Under the pieces are notes generated by a model that ran no database searches, was not told the origin of the DNA, and worked only from the letters and a program-made list of their open reading frames with translations. A stretch of DNA of 64,000 nucleotides from Planctomycetota bacterium (GTDB lineage: Bacteria > Planctomycetota > Planctomycetia > Pirellulales > PNKZ01). The stretch is taken from assembly GCA_018242585.1 (NCBI GenBank), contig JAFEBQ010000041.1, positions 123,288-187,287 on the forward strand, read 5' to 3'. The position numbers and the translations under genes are program-made. Below are positions 13,661 through 21,965 of the stretch, one piece after another; positions within the stretch are counted from its first letter, which is position 1; every line of letters starts with the position of its first letter.

Positions 13661-15226
13661 TTATTTCCCCGGCAATCGGCCACGCTCGACGCGGGGGAAG
13701 TCCCCCGTGCAGGCTTCCATGAACGCGACCAGATCCTGCTTCTCCTGCTCGTTCAGGTTCAGCTTCTTGATCTTCTCGTCGAGGTTCGGGTTCGGCTCGC
13801 CGCCGCGATCGTAGAAGTCGACCACTTCGCGCAGGGTCTTCATCGACCCGTCGTGCATGTACGGCGCCGAGAGGGCCACGTTCCGCACGGTCGGAGTCTT
13901 GAACGCGCCCCGCTCCTTGTCGTTGTTGCTGATGACCGAGCGCCCCAGATCGGGTTTCTCGACCTTCATGCCGACGCCGATGTTGTGATACTTCTCGTCG
14001 GTCAGGTTGGGGCCGACGTGGCAAGCCGAGCATGACGCCTTGCCAAAGTACAAGTCGCGGCCGCGCTTGGCGCTGGCCGAGATGGGGTTGGCCATCGCGC
14101 CAGCCTTGGCGCGATCGTACGCCACGCGCAGGTCGTGATCTTCCTTCAGATCGTCCGCGCTCAACTGGGCATAGGTTTCCCAATCGACCAGGTGGTCGAA
14201 CTTCGACGGCCCGCTGACGATCACGCGCTCGAACGAGGCAATCGCCTTGGCCACGTTGTCGATGTTCAGCTCGCCGAAAACTTTCTCGAACTGAATCCGG
14301 TAGCCCTCGATTTCCTGCAAGCTCTTGATGCAGATCTCGTGCGTGTTCGCCATTTCAATCGGGTTGGCGATCGGTCCCTTGGCTTGCTCCTCGAGCGAAG
14401 CGGCGCGGCCATCCCAGAATTGCTTGTCGCTCAGAATACGATTGTACGCGACCGGCGAGTTGCGCCCCCCTTGCTGCCCGCCGACGCCAATGCCGAACTG
14501 GGTGTGGGCGGCGTAGCCGGCGCTGGGCGAGTGGCAACTGGCGCAACTGATCGAGCCGTCTTTCGACAACCGGCCGTCGAAGAAAAGTTGCCGGCCGAGT
14601 TCAATCTTGGCGCGCGTGAGCGGGTTTTCCTTCAAGCCCTTGATGTCGTTCTGGCCTTGGGCCAGACCCAACGGCAATTCGACTTGCAACACGATGTGGT
14701 TGCGCGGATTGGCGAGCCACTGCTTGATTTCCTGAATCGACAGCGCCCCCATGCCAGGAAGGCCGATCGTCAACGACGGATCGCCGAGCATGACCTTCTG
14801 GGCGTTCGGATCAATCGGCGCGGCAGGCTTGGCGGCCTTCTCGACCTTGGGCGCGGCCGGCTTGGCCGGGGCCGGCGCGGCGGCCGCTACTTCCGTCGGC
14901 TGCTTCGCTTCGGCCGGCTTGCTTTCAGCAGGCTTGGCCGCGGCGGGCTTCGCCGGAGCGCTCGGCGCCGGGGCCGAAGCGACTGGCTTCGGAGCGGCGG
15001 GTTTGGCTTCCGCTGGCTTGGCCGGAGCGCTCGGCGCGGAAGTCGCCGCTGGCTTCGTCTCGGCGGGCTTCGCCGCGGGCTTAATCTCGGCCGGTGGCGT
15101 CGTCGGAGCGGCCGGAGTCTTCTCGGCCGTCTGCTTGTCGGCGGGCTTGGTGCATCCCAAAACACCGCAACACACCAACCCAGCCGCGCACACCGAGAAC
15201 AGATTACGCATCGACATCAACTTCAC
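13661..15226 (-). CDS. Di-haem cytochrome c peroxidase family lipoprotein with Ala/Pro/Lys linker
   Basis: A 521-residue protein of the cytochrome c peroxidase/MauG family, which reduces hydrogen peroxide or oxidises other substrates with two c-type haems. Haem sites are CASCH (Cys228, Cys231, His232) and CSACH (Cys399, Cys402, His403), with the axial-ligand candidate Met457 in APYMHDGS. The N-terminus ends in a lipobox (GVLGC, Cys25), so it is probably tethered to a membrane. Residues 28-137 are low-complexity Ala/Pro/Lys with repeated AKPAEAKPA-type words, unlike normal family members of 330-350 residues, and likely span the periplasm or peptidoglycan. A second ATG five codons in is an alternative start. 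Haem loading needs cytochrome c maturation genes elsewhere. Confidence 0.92.
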   Translation of the reverse strand: MKLMSMRNLFSVCAAGLVCCGVLGCTKPADKQTAEKTPAAPTTPPAEIKPAAKPAETKPAATSAPSAPAKPAEAKPAAPKPVASAPAPSAPAKPAAAKPAESKPAEAKQPTEVAAAAPAPAKPAAPKVEKAAKPAAPIDPNAQKVMLGDPSLTIGLPGMGALSIQEIKQWLANPRNHIVLQVELPLGLAQGQNDIKGLKENPLTRAKIELGRQLFFDGRLSKDGSISCASCHSPSAGYAAHTQFGIGVGGQQGGRNSPVAYNRILSDKQFWDGRAASLEEQAKGPIANPIEMANTHEICIKSLQEIEGYRIQFEKVFGELNIDNVAKAIASFERVIVSGPSKFDHLVDWETYAQLSADDLKEDHDLRVAYDRAKAGAMANPISASAKRGRDLYFGKASCSACHVGPNLTDEKYHNIGVGMKVEKPDLGRSVISNNDKERGAFKTPTVRNVALSAPYMHDGSMKTLREVVDFYDRGGEPNPNLDEKIKKLNLNEQEKQDLVAFMEACTGDFPRVERGRLPGK

Positions 15227-15381
15227 CTTTACGTTCGCCGGGGGTCGTCCATCACGCCCGGGCAGGTTTCCGATTCAGAGTGGCTCACTGTATTGTTACG
15301 CGCCAGCAAGCCGGGGCAAGAGACGATCGCCGGTTTGCAGGCTGGATCGCTTGATGGCAATTTGCGAAGCCGCAAATCCGC

Positions 15382-16074
15382 TCATTCGCCGTGAATCAGG
15401 TCGAACAGCTTCCAGCCGATCAGCCCGCCAACGATTGGCCCGACAATGAAGATCCACAGCACTTGCCAGGCGTCGCCACGCAAAACCAGGGCGGGCCCCA
15501 GGCTGCGGGCCGGATTCAACGACGCATCGCCTAGTTGCACCCCGACCAGGTGAGCCACGAACAGATAGCCGCCAATGGCCAGGCCCGCAAAGCCGACCGG
15601 CGCGCGCTTATGCGTCACGGTAAAGATCACCAGCAGGAACAGCGCCGTCTGCACCACTTCCCAGCCCAACAGCGCCCCCGCGGCCATGTGCCGGGGGTTG
15701 CCGTTCGCACCCAGGCCGTGCGTGTGGATGTCGTAGGACTGAATCCCGTTCAACAGCGCCATCAGCACCAAGCTGGCCAGCGTCGCGCCGACGCACTGGG
15801 CGATGATGTAGCCGGGCAGCCGGCTCATCGGCAACCGCCCCGAGAACGCCATGGGGATCGACACGGCCGGGTTCAGATGGCACCCCGAGACGGGTCCAAC
15901 TGCGTAGACCAACACCATCAGGGTGCCGCCAAAGGCCATCGCAATGCCCAACCAGGAGGTTGGCCCATAGTCGGCCGGGAACACACCGGACAACGTGGCG
16001 ACGGCCGTGCCGGTAAACACCAGACCAAACGTGCCGATCAACTCGGCGATATAAGCGCGAACAGCGGGGCTCAT
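15382..16074 (-). CDS. Aquaporin, MIP family
   Basis: A 230-residue six-helix channel of the major intrinsic protein family in the cytoplasmic membrane. Both pore motifs are present: NPA at 68-70 in GCHLNPAVS and NPA at 187-189 in ASLNPARSLGP, with Arg190 of the selectivity filter. The absence of extra Asp-Pro residues after the second NPA and the long DASLNPARS context favour a water-type (AqpZ-like) channel over a glycerol facilitator, but this is inference. Standard length. It is a separate unit on the minus strand; the gene before it is thiol peroxidase, 131 bases away, so cotranscription is possible but not shown. Confidence 0.93.
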   Translation of the reverse strand: MSPAVRAYIAELIGTFGLVFTGTAVATLSGVFPADYGPTSWLGIAMAFGGTLMVLVYAVGPVSGCHLNPAVSIPMAFSGRLPMSRLPGYIIAQCVGATLASLVLMALLNGIQSYDIHTHGLGANGNPRHMAAGALLGWEVVQTALFLLVIFTVTHKRAPVGFAGLAIGGYLFVAHLVGVQLGDASLNPARSLGPALVLRGDAWQVLWIFIVGPIVGGLIGWKLFDLIHGE

Positions 16075-16205
16075 GGTGACGTCTTCAAGGGGTGCGATGA
16101 ATCAATGGTGTGTTGGTGCAATCGTGCTGGCGGCGTACTACTACCCGGGAACGAGACGGCGTGACTCGCGCGCCGCCACGGCCCGGACCATTCGACCGGC
16201 CAAGC

Positions 16206-16721
16206 CTAGGCGACCAGGGCCTTGATGGCTGACAGCGCCGCGTCGTAGTTCGGTTCCTGGGCCACTTCCTTGACCAACTCGGCATAGGTAACCTTGCCGT
16301 TGGCGTCGAGCACGAACGTGCCGCGGGCCAGCAGCTTCAGCTCGTCGATCAACATGCCCCAGTTCTGGCCAAAGTTCCGGTCGACATAGTCGCTGGCCGA
16401 GATCAGGTTAGTGATGCTCTCGGCGCCGCAGAACCGCTTCATGGCGAACGGCAAGTCCAGGCTGACGGTCAAAGCGTTGACCTTGCCACTCAGAGCGCCC
16501 AACGCCTCGTTGAACTTCTTGGTTTGAATCTGACAGACCGGGGTGTCGAGCGACGGCACCACGTTGATGAACGTGGGTTTTCCCTTGATCGTGTCGAGCG
16601 TCACGTCCTGCAACGCGCCGTCCTTCAGCTTGAACGGCGGGGCTTGCTGGCCGACCTTGACCGCTTCGCCGACCAGGGTCATCGGGCTGCCTTTGAACGT
16701 AACTGCGCCAGGGCGTGACAT
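16206..16721 (-). CDS. tpx: Thiol peroxidase
   Basis: A 171-residue atypical 2-Cys peroxiredoxin that reduces hydrogen and alkyl peroxides with thioredoxin. The peroxidatic Cys63 lies in VPSLDTPVCQIQT and the resolving Cys98 in MKRFCGAES, both in the family's standard positions. The start ATG at 16719-16721 with GAGGAG upstream is chosen over a much longer open frame. Together with the di-haem peroxidase 1 kb downstream it points to peroxide defence in an aerobic organism. Cytoplasmic, no signal peptide. Confidence 0.96.
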   Translation of the reverse strand: MSRPGAVTFKGSPMTLVGEAVKVGQQAPPFKLKDGALQDVTLDTIKGKPTFINVVPSLDTPVCQIQTKKFNEALGALSGKVNALTVSLDLPFAMKRFCGAESITNLISASDYVDRNFGQNWGMLIDELKLLARGTFVLDANGKVTYAELVKEVAQEPNYDAALSAIKALVA

Positions 16722-16862
16722 GAGCGTATCTCCTCGCGGTTCTAAGCGGGTGGTAAGTCGAGCAATTACGGGAATCGAGCGTGCGGCGCGTCCCAGGGGC
16801 GCGCCGCCGTCGCTGTAGTATCCCGTTTTCAACCGCCGATTCAATAAGGGGGGAAAGAATCG

Positions 16863-17010
16863 GGGAAATGATGAGTGATGAGTGCGGAATGATGATTGAA
16901 ATGCGGAAATGCGGGAAGATTGTTCAATGCGTTACGTGAGCGCATCCCTCGCAATCAACCTCGCTTCTGTCCGCATTCAGCACTCATCACTCCGCATTCA
17001 TCACTTCCCC
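16863..17010. repeat. Imperfect inverted repeat (GATGAGTGATGAGTGCGG type)
   Basis: The left part GAAATGATGAGTGATGAGTG is roughly complementary to the right part around CACTCATCACTCCGCATTC, over about 35 bases per arm with mismatches. It is A/T-richer than the surroundings. It lies between two genes on the minus strand. Confidence 0.6.
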
Positions 17011-17011
17011 G

Positions 17012-18148
17012 TCACGGCCTTTGATACTTCTCGTCGGGATGCAGGCCGAGGGGCTTCCATTCGCCTCGTTCGGTCTTGCGCCGCGCGCCGGGGCCCGCGT
17101 CGCCACCGGGTTCATTGGCAACTGAGGTCAACTCGGCAAAGAAGCGCGGCCGGGGCAGCCGCCCCGTCGCCCGCAGCCAATCGTCCATCAGCCGCAGATG
17201 CTTCAAGCGAACCGGCGCGACGAGCCGGTCTCCTTTCTGCAGCACCAGCTCGTGGGCCCCGGTGTAGCCGAACCAAGGGTAACAGGCCGTGTGGGCCGGA
17301 ATCCAATGCCCCTGCTTGTCGCGATCCACGAGGTAGAACTCGGCCCAGGCGTGGTTCGGCACCCAGACCAGCCGGGCCGGAATGCCGACCGCGCGGCACA
17401 GGGCGATGAACACGCCGGCCATCTCTTCACAGTCGCCGCGGCGCGTGTCGAGCGCCGTCGTCACGCTGGTATAGGGGCCGGTCAGCGGCTGGATGTTCCG
17501 GCGGACCCATTGCCAGAACTTTTCAGCCCGCACCCAGGGATGGTTGTCCACGTCGCGGGTCAGTTCGGCGGCCAGGTCGCGAACCGGCTTGCTGCTGGTT
17601 TGAATGCCGGGGCTGTCCTGCAAATAGTTGCGACGGACGTCGGTCGGCAACATTTGCTGAGCCGGAAACTGGTCGGCCGTGTAAGCGAAATACTGCTTCG
17701 ACAGTAGCAACGTGAAATGGGCCGTGGCCTTGATCAGCCCACCGGCCGACAACGTCGGCGCGGTCAGTTCCAACACGTTCGAGCCAGGGGCGATCGGCAC
17801 GATGCGGGCCGAACAGCCGTCGGTTTCGAATTCGACCTTCTCGATTTGCTGCTCGGGGCACTCGATGGGCACGGGGGTCATGCTGATCATGTCGGCCGAC
17901 TCGCCCAGGCCTTGCAACTCGATACCGACCGACAGGGTATAGCGCCGTGGTTCGAGGTAGCCCCGCGCCTCGCGCGGCGGCGCGGTCCAAGTCCACTTGC
18001 CATCGCCGACGACAGGAATGACGGTCGCCGCCGGCGGCAAGAAAGAAATTTCGCTCGCCGCAGCCGGCACGGAATCCCAAGCCGCCCGGCCCAGCCAGGC
18101 CCCGGCCGCGCTCAGACAAGCCCCCGAGATAAACATCCGCCGGTTCAT
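17012..18148 (-). CDS. Exported transglutaminase-like domain protein
   Basis: A 378-residue protein with a Tat/Sec-like N-terminus (MNRRMFISGACLSAAGAWLG). The C-terminal half is a transglutaminase/protease-like domain with the catalytic triad recognisable: Cys in TRRGDCEEMAGVF, His in VPNHAWAEFY and the downstream aromatic/acidic segment. The N-terminal half is beta-rich and of unknown fold. Such planctomycete proteins may be amidases or peptidases rather than cross-linking enzymes. The ATG chosen lies 21 codons inside the open frame, because only it begins a signal peptide. The mature protein probably works outside the cytoplasmic membrane; substrate is unknown. Confidence 0.85.
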   Translation of the reverse strand: MNRRMFISGACLSAAGAWLGRAAWDSVPAAASEISFLPPAATVIPVVGDGKWTWTAPPREARGYLEPRRYTLSVGIELQGLGESADMISMTPVPIECPEQQIEKVEFETDGCSARIVPIAPGSNVLELTAPTLSAGGLIKATAHFTLLLSKQYFAYTADQFPAQQMLPTDVRRNYLQDSPGIQTSSKPVRDLAAELTRDVDNHPWVRAEKFWQWVRRNIQPLTGPYTSVTTALDTRRGDCEEMAGVFIALCRAVGIPARLVWVPNHAWAEFYLVDRDKQGHWIPAHTACYPWFGYTGAHELVLQKGDRLVAPVRLKHLRLMDDWLRATGRLPRPRFFAELTSVANEPGGDAGPGARRKTERGEWKPLGLHPDEKYQRP

Positions 18149-18327
18149 GGAAAGTTGGCCTGGGCCGAGGGTGACAGGCTGCAACACTTCAGAATGCCAC
18201 GCCCTATCCATCGACGCCAGCCGAAACCCAACGATAATTCCACATGGTCACGCGCCGTCGTGGCCGGCGACATGCGATATATTGGTAGCGCACCGCTTCG
18301 TAACGCGTCTACGTCTCTTTTTGGGTA

Positions 18328-19086
18328 ATGGCCGTGACGACTGCAACGACCGGCGATCGTGCCGTACGACGACTGCGCTGGTATCACCTTCGGTCGCGAA
18401 CATTGCTGGTGATCGGCGTGCTGGTGATCACCACCGGCGTGGGCGTTTGGGCCTTGCAGATGGTCGACCCTGAATTGCGTTGGCTGGCGAGTTGGCAAAA
18501 TGTCTCGTGGAAGGCCGACCTCCGACGGCAGGCCGAAAGCGAATACCGCGAGGCCGAGAAATGCGCCCGGGCCAACGATATCGGCTTAGCGATGCAGCAC
18601 CTTGATCGCTCGATTGCCATTAACGGATTGGCCGACGCCTATTGGCTGCGCGCCAAGTTGCTTGCCAACGCGTACGCCTTTCGCCAGTCGAAGGGGGATT
18701 TGGTCATGGCGGAAGCGATGCTCGCCAAAGGGCATTCGCTGGCTGTGAGCGCGCGGCAACTGGCGTCGCTACGTGACGAAATCAACAACAGCGAGCGGGC
18801 CGACGCCGAATTGCTCGCCCGCGACCGGATGACCCGGATGCTGGAACGGGCCAAGCGCGAGGCCATCGACAAGCTGCGCGGCGAAGCGTACCGCGAATTG
18901 GACGATGACGTGAGAATTGCACTGCAAGCGCGCTTCGACAAACTCGACGAGTTGAAGGCGTTACTCGAAACCAGCGCGTATTGGCGCCACAACACCAACG
19001 GCCGGCTATTGCGACTGTACGAAGGGGCGATTACCGACCCTGAGCAGTTGGAACGAATTCTGAGGGAAGAACGAGAACGGCACTAG
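18328..19086 (+). CDS. Membrane-anchored protein with helical, TPR-like region
   Basis: A 252-residue protein with one membrane helix near residues 26-45 (LLVIGVLVITTGVGVWALQM). The remainder is helical and charged, with ADLRRQAESEYREAEKCARA and IGLAMQHLDRSIAINGLADA resembling one TPR hairpin pair, followed by a coiled-coil-prone stretch rich in Arg/Glu. It is likely a cytoplasmic-membrane anchored protein whose soluble part faces the other side. No known family is recognised and no operon partner is adjacent. Confidence 0.75.
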   Translation: MAVTTATTGDRAVRRLRWYHLRSRTLLVIGVLVITTGVGVWALQMVDPELRWLASWQNVSWKADLRRQAESEYREAEKCARANDIGLAMQHLDRSIAINGLADAYWLRAKLLANAYAFRQSKGDLVMAEAMLAKGHSLAVSARQLASLRDEINNSERADAELLARDRMTRMLERAKREAIDKLRGEAYRELDDDVRIALQARFDKLDELKALLETSAYWRHNTNGRLLRLYEGAITDPEQLERILREERERH

Positions 19087-19168
19087 CCGAAAGCGGAAAA
19101 TTTGGCCCGCAGTCGCCAGTCGAGATATACTTAACTGGTGAAAGGCTAGGTAGCGCTGGAACCAAAGC

Positions 19169-19444
19169 ATGTCGCGTATTGATTATCGCAATATTGAAAA
19201 GGATCCTGCCAAATGTGGCGGGCAGCCGGTCGTCGCCGGCACACGCATTCGCGTGGCGACGATTCTCACTTGTTACCGGCAAGGCATGCGCGTCGAGGAA
19301 ATCGTCCAGCAGTATCCGTCGGTGAAGCCCGCGGACGTCCATGACGCCCTGGCCTACGCGCACGACCACCTCGACGAAATCGAAGCTGACCTGGCCGCAG
19401 ATGATGAAGCAGCGGTCAAGGCTCGCTTGAACGGCGGTTCGTAA
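19169..19444 (+). CDS. DUF433 protein, probable antitoxin
   Basis: A 91-residue DUF433 protein. The family has a helix-turn-helix fold with the pattern seen here: DPAKCGGQPVVAGTRIRVATIL, then QGMRVEEIVQQYPSVKPADVHDALAYAHDH. It is found next to DUF5615 genes in many genomes and is predicted to be the antitoxin of a type II pair, binding DNA at its own promoter. The stop is six bases before the next start, so the two are one operon. Activity is not shown by sequence alone. Confidence 0.9.
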   Translation: MSRIDYRNIEKDPAKCGGQPVVAGTRIRVATILTCYRQGMRVEEIVQQYPSVKPADVHDALAYAHDHLDEIEADLAADDEAAVKARLNGGS

Positions 19445-19449
19445 GCGCC

Positions 19450-19800
19450 ATGAGCGCCATTAAGTTCTTCACGGACGAGGACGTTTATGGCGCAATAGCA
19501 GTTGCGCTCCGACGTGCCGGCTTCGACGCGATTTCGACTTCCGAGGCGAGGCGGCTCGGCACGTCAGACGCCGACCAGCTTGATTGGGCCACGAACGAGG
19601 GACGTGTGCTGGTCACCTTCAACGTGGCGGACTTCGCCCAATTGCACGCCGACTGGCTAGCCCGTGGCCAGCACCACGCGGGAATTGCCGTGTCGAGCCA
19701 GCGGCACATCGGCGACCTGGCGCGGCGACTGCTGCACTTTGGCAACACCGTGGCCGCCGAAGCGATGATCGATCGACTGGAATTCCTTGGCGATTGGTGA
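19450..19800 (+). CDS. DUF5615 (PIN-like) protein, probable toxin
   Basis: A 116-residue DUF5615 protein with a PIN-like nuclease fold. Acidic residues expected for a metal-dependent RNase are visible: KFFTDEDVYGAIA near the start, TSDADQLDWATNEGRVLVTFNVADF in the middle split here as TSDADQLDWA and NEGRVLVTFNVADF. It follows the DUF433 gene with a six-base gap, the usual order for this pair. A terminator-like hairpin shared with the tRNA gene lies just after it. Toxicity is inference from family context. Confidence 0.9.
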   Translation: MSAIKFFTDEDVYGAIAVALRRAGFDAISTSEARRLGTSDADQLDWATNEGRVLVTFNVADFAQLHADWLARGQHHAGIAVSSQRHIGDLARRLLHFGNTVAAEAMIDRLEFLGDW

Positions 19801-19835
19801 TTGGTATCCGACGCGCGATGGTCGGACTGGCAACG

Positions 19836-19875
19836 AAAAAAGGCCCGCTGCCGAACTAACGGCAACGGGCCTTTT
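19836..19875 (-). terminator. Bidirectional Rho-independent terminator
   Basis: Stem GGCCCGCTGCCG / CGGCAACGGGCC (one mismatch) with AAAAAA on one side and TTTT on the other. On the minus strand it follows the tRNA-Asp gene with a T-run, and on the plus strand it ends the DUF433/DUF5615 operon. Confidence 0.88.
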
Positions 19876-19882
19876 GCTTGAG

Positions 19883-19956
<74 letters not shown>

Positions 19957-20138
19957 GTTCCGCACCCCTGCCGGCCGAGGCCCGCGGAGCGGAAACGCTC
20001 AATTTTACTTCTTGGGGGGACTTACGCAAGTCCGCCGCAACAAGTTGGCTCGGCAGCCAAGCTTAGGTCACGGCCGCAGGCCCGACGGTTCGCGCGGATT
20101 GGAACGAGAAAACTGAGTCGCGCACGCCCGACCCGGGT

Positions 20139-20282
20139 ACCGGGTAGCCCGGACAGCTTTCCTGTCCGGGTCGCGATAGCGACAAGAGGTTTTGGAGCGA
20201 CGCCTGAGAGCGGTGCGAAACGTGCCCGATCCCTCTTGTTGCTGCGCAACCCCGACAAACGAGTTGTCGGGGCTACCCCGGT
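20139..20282. repeat. Paired-hairpin repeat family 4 (GGTAGCCC type)
   Basis: Two arms of about 50 bases in inverted orientation. The left arm starts ACCGGGTAGCCCGGACAG and contains the hairpin CCCGGACAG/CTGTCCGGG. The right arm, read as complement, starts ACCGGGGTAGCCCCGACAAC and contains CCCCGACAA/TTGTCGGGG. Each arm ends with GACAAGAGG or AACAAGAGG. A 40-base spacer lies between. The whole gap of about 590 bases before surE holds only this unit and one family 1 arm; no gene was seen. Confidence 0.82.
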
Positions 20283-20333
20283 ATCGAAGACGGTTTTTCT
20301 CGGAGTGCGTTCGCCCCTGGCTTGCCGCGTGTG

Positions 20334-20376
20334 TTACCCTCCCCCCTGCCCCTCCCTGACAGGGAGGGGTGTTTCC
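20334..20376 (+). repeat. Paired-hairpin repeat family 1, single B arm
   Basis: TTACCCTCCCCCCTGCCCCTCC region with hairpin at 20349-20369 (CCCCTCCCT, loop GAC, AGGGAGGGG) and TGTTT after it. No A arm was seen nearby. It lies between family 4 and surE. Confidence 0.82.
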
Positions 20377-20548
20377 GCCTTGGCTTGCCGACCGCTGCAC
20401 TGACCCCTGTACCTACTGATCGCGATACGTCGCAAACTCGTCAAACGCGATGGTTCACAATAACTCGGCCGTTTCAAACCTCGGCACCGAAGCGTAACGG
20501 CTCGGCCCCTCCTTGAACTTCCCCGCGAAACATGGTCCATTTCGCGAC

Positions 20549-21322
20549 GTGCAAATCCTGTTGACCAATGACGACGGTATTTACGCCCCGGGCCTGCGGG
20601 CCATGGAAGAGGCCCTGCGCGAAATTGGCGACGTCACGATCGTCGCCCCCCACACCGAACAGAGCGGCGTCGGCCATTCGATCACCTTTCTCCGCCCCCT
20701 GGTCGCCCACGAGGTGTTCGACGGGGACCGCCGGCGCGGCTGGAGCGTCGAGGGGAGCCCGGCCGATTGCGTGAAGCTGGGGGTGATCGAGTTCTGCGGC
20801 AAGCGACCCGACCTGGTGGTCAGCGGTATTAACGGCGGGCTGAACGCCGGGATCAACGTCCTGTACTCGGGCACGGTGGCGGCGGCCGTCGAAGGCGCTT
20901 TCTTCGATATAACCAGCATCGCCGTCTCGCTGGAATTCAGCGAACATGCCCGATTTGATCGAGCTGCCCGCTTGGCGCGGCGGGTAATCGAGCAAATGAT
21001 GGAACTCAAGCCCCCGGGACCGCACCTGTACAACATGAACATCCCGACCGTGGCCCTGCACCGCCCGGCACAAGTCCGCGTGGTGCCGATGGGGCTCAGC
21101 CGGTACGGCGAAGAGTTCGAGCGGCGGGTCGATCCGCGGGGCCGCAAGTATTACTGGATGGTCGGAGCGATCGATCGCCGGCCACCCGAGCCCGAGTCCG
21201 ATTTGACGGCCCTGCTCGAGGGCCACGTCACGCTGACGCCGTTGGATTTCGATCTGACCAAGCGAAGCGCCATTCCGAGCATGCAGCAGTGGAGAGTGGA
21301 CCTGCCGAACGACTGGTCGTGA
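20549..21322 (+). CDS. surE: 5'/3'-nucleotidase SurE
   Basis: A 257-residue metal-dependent phosphatase that removes phosphate from nucleoside monophosphates and some polyphosphates; linked in other bacteria to stress survival. The metal site LLTNDDGIYAPGL is at the N-terminus, followed by VAPHTEQSGVGHSIT, GSPADCVKLG and VVSGINGGLNAGINVLYSGTVAAAVEG split here as VVSGINGGLNAG and YSGTVAAAVEG. The GTG at 20549 gives the family start (MQILLTNDDG); a TTG 12 codons upstream is an alternative. No pcm or nlpD neighbours are present as in proteobacteria. Length and motifs are complete. Confidence 0.93.
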   Translation: MQILLTNDDGIYAPGLRAMEEALREIGDVTIVAPHTEQSGVGHSITFLRPLVAHEVFDGDRRRGWSVEGSPADCVKLGVIEFCGKRPDLVVSGINGGLNAGINVLYSGTVAAAVEGAFFDITSIAVSLEFSEHARFDRAARLARRVIEQMMELKPPGPHLYNMNIPTVALHRPAQVRVVPMGLSRYGEEFERRVDPRGRKYYWMVGAIDRRPPEPESDLTALLEGHVTLTPLDFDLTKRSAIPSMQQWRVDLPNDWS

Positions 21323-21468
21323 CGCATCGCAGTGCGCCACGCGCCGAGTTCCGCGCCGCGAGTAAACGCGCCGCGGCGCAAAGTCGGGGGCAGTTGGTGA
21401 GGGATCGCAAGTGCGAGCGCCGCGGGAACGTGGCGGCTCGGGATTCTTTAACTGTCGAGTCCGCTGCC

Positions 21469-21753
21469 ATGCAAAAACTTCTGCTCCGCACAATCGTCGT
21501 GTTGATCGCGCTGGTGCCCGTGGCCGCCCGGGCCGAAAGCTGGGCCTTTGGCCCGTCGTTTTACAGCCACTCGGCGCCGGCCCAGCCGCAATGGGTCGTG
21601 CCGTCGCGCGGGCCGTTCTACACACAGCCGCCGGGATTCTATGTTCGCAGCGGTTACCGGAACGTCCGCGGGTTCATCAACGTCGGCGGCCAGTCGTTCG
21701 AACAGATGAACGTCTGGGAAAGCTGGGTCCAGCCGGGGTCGGCTCGCTTTTAG
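21469..21753 (+). CDS. Small secreted protein of unknown function
   Basis: A 94-residue protein with a Sec signal peptide (MQKLLLRTIVVLIALVPVAARA-ES). The mature part is rich in Ser, Pro, Tyr and Gly: WAFGPSFYSHSAPAQPQWV, FYTQPPGFYVRSGYRNVRGF. It is about 145 bases downstream of surE on the same strand. A longer open frame exists, but only this ATG gives a signal peptide. No family is recognised. Confidence 0.7.
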   Translation: MQKLLLRTIVVLIALVPVAARAESWAFGPSFYSHSAPAQPQWVVPSRGPFYTQPPGFYVRSGYRNVRGFINVGGQSFEQMNVWESWVQPGSARF

Positions 21754-21777
21754 GCCGACCGCCACTCAAATGCGTTT

Positions 21778-21946
21778 TTGAACCGCAAAGACGCAAAGGT
21801 CGCAAAGCGAAGAAAAGATAATTTGAATCGCAGAGGGCGCTGAGTTTCGCAGAGACGGCATTAATAAACCTCTCAGCGATCCTCTGCGCCCTCTGCGTTT
21901 AGTTTCCTTGCATTTTCTTTGCGTTCTTTGCGTCTTTGCGGTTCAA
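21778..21946. repeat. Inverted repeat family 5 (AACCGCAAAGACGCAAAG type)
   Basis: A 169-base element with perfect 21-base ends: TTGAACCGCAAAGACGCAAA(G) at 21778-21798 and its complement at 21926-21946. Inside, a second inverted pair (GCAGAGGGCGCTGAG with CTCTGCGCCCTCTGC) is centred on the same axis. The element is A/T-richer than its surroundings, contains no gene and looks like a miniature inverted-repeat element. Confidence 0.85.
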
Positions 21947-21965
21947 GTTTGCGTTTTGAATGGCG

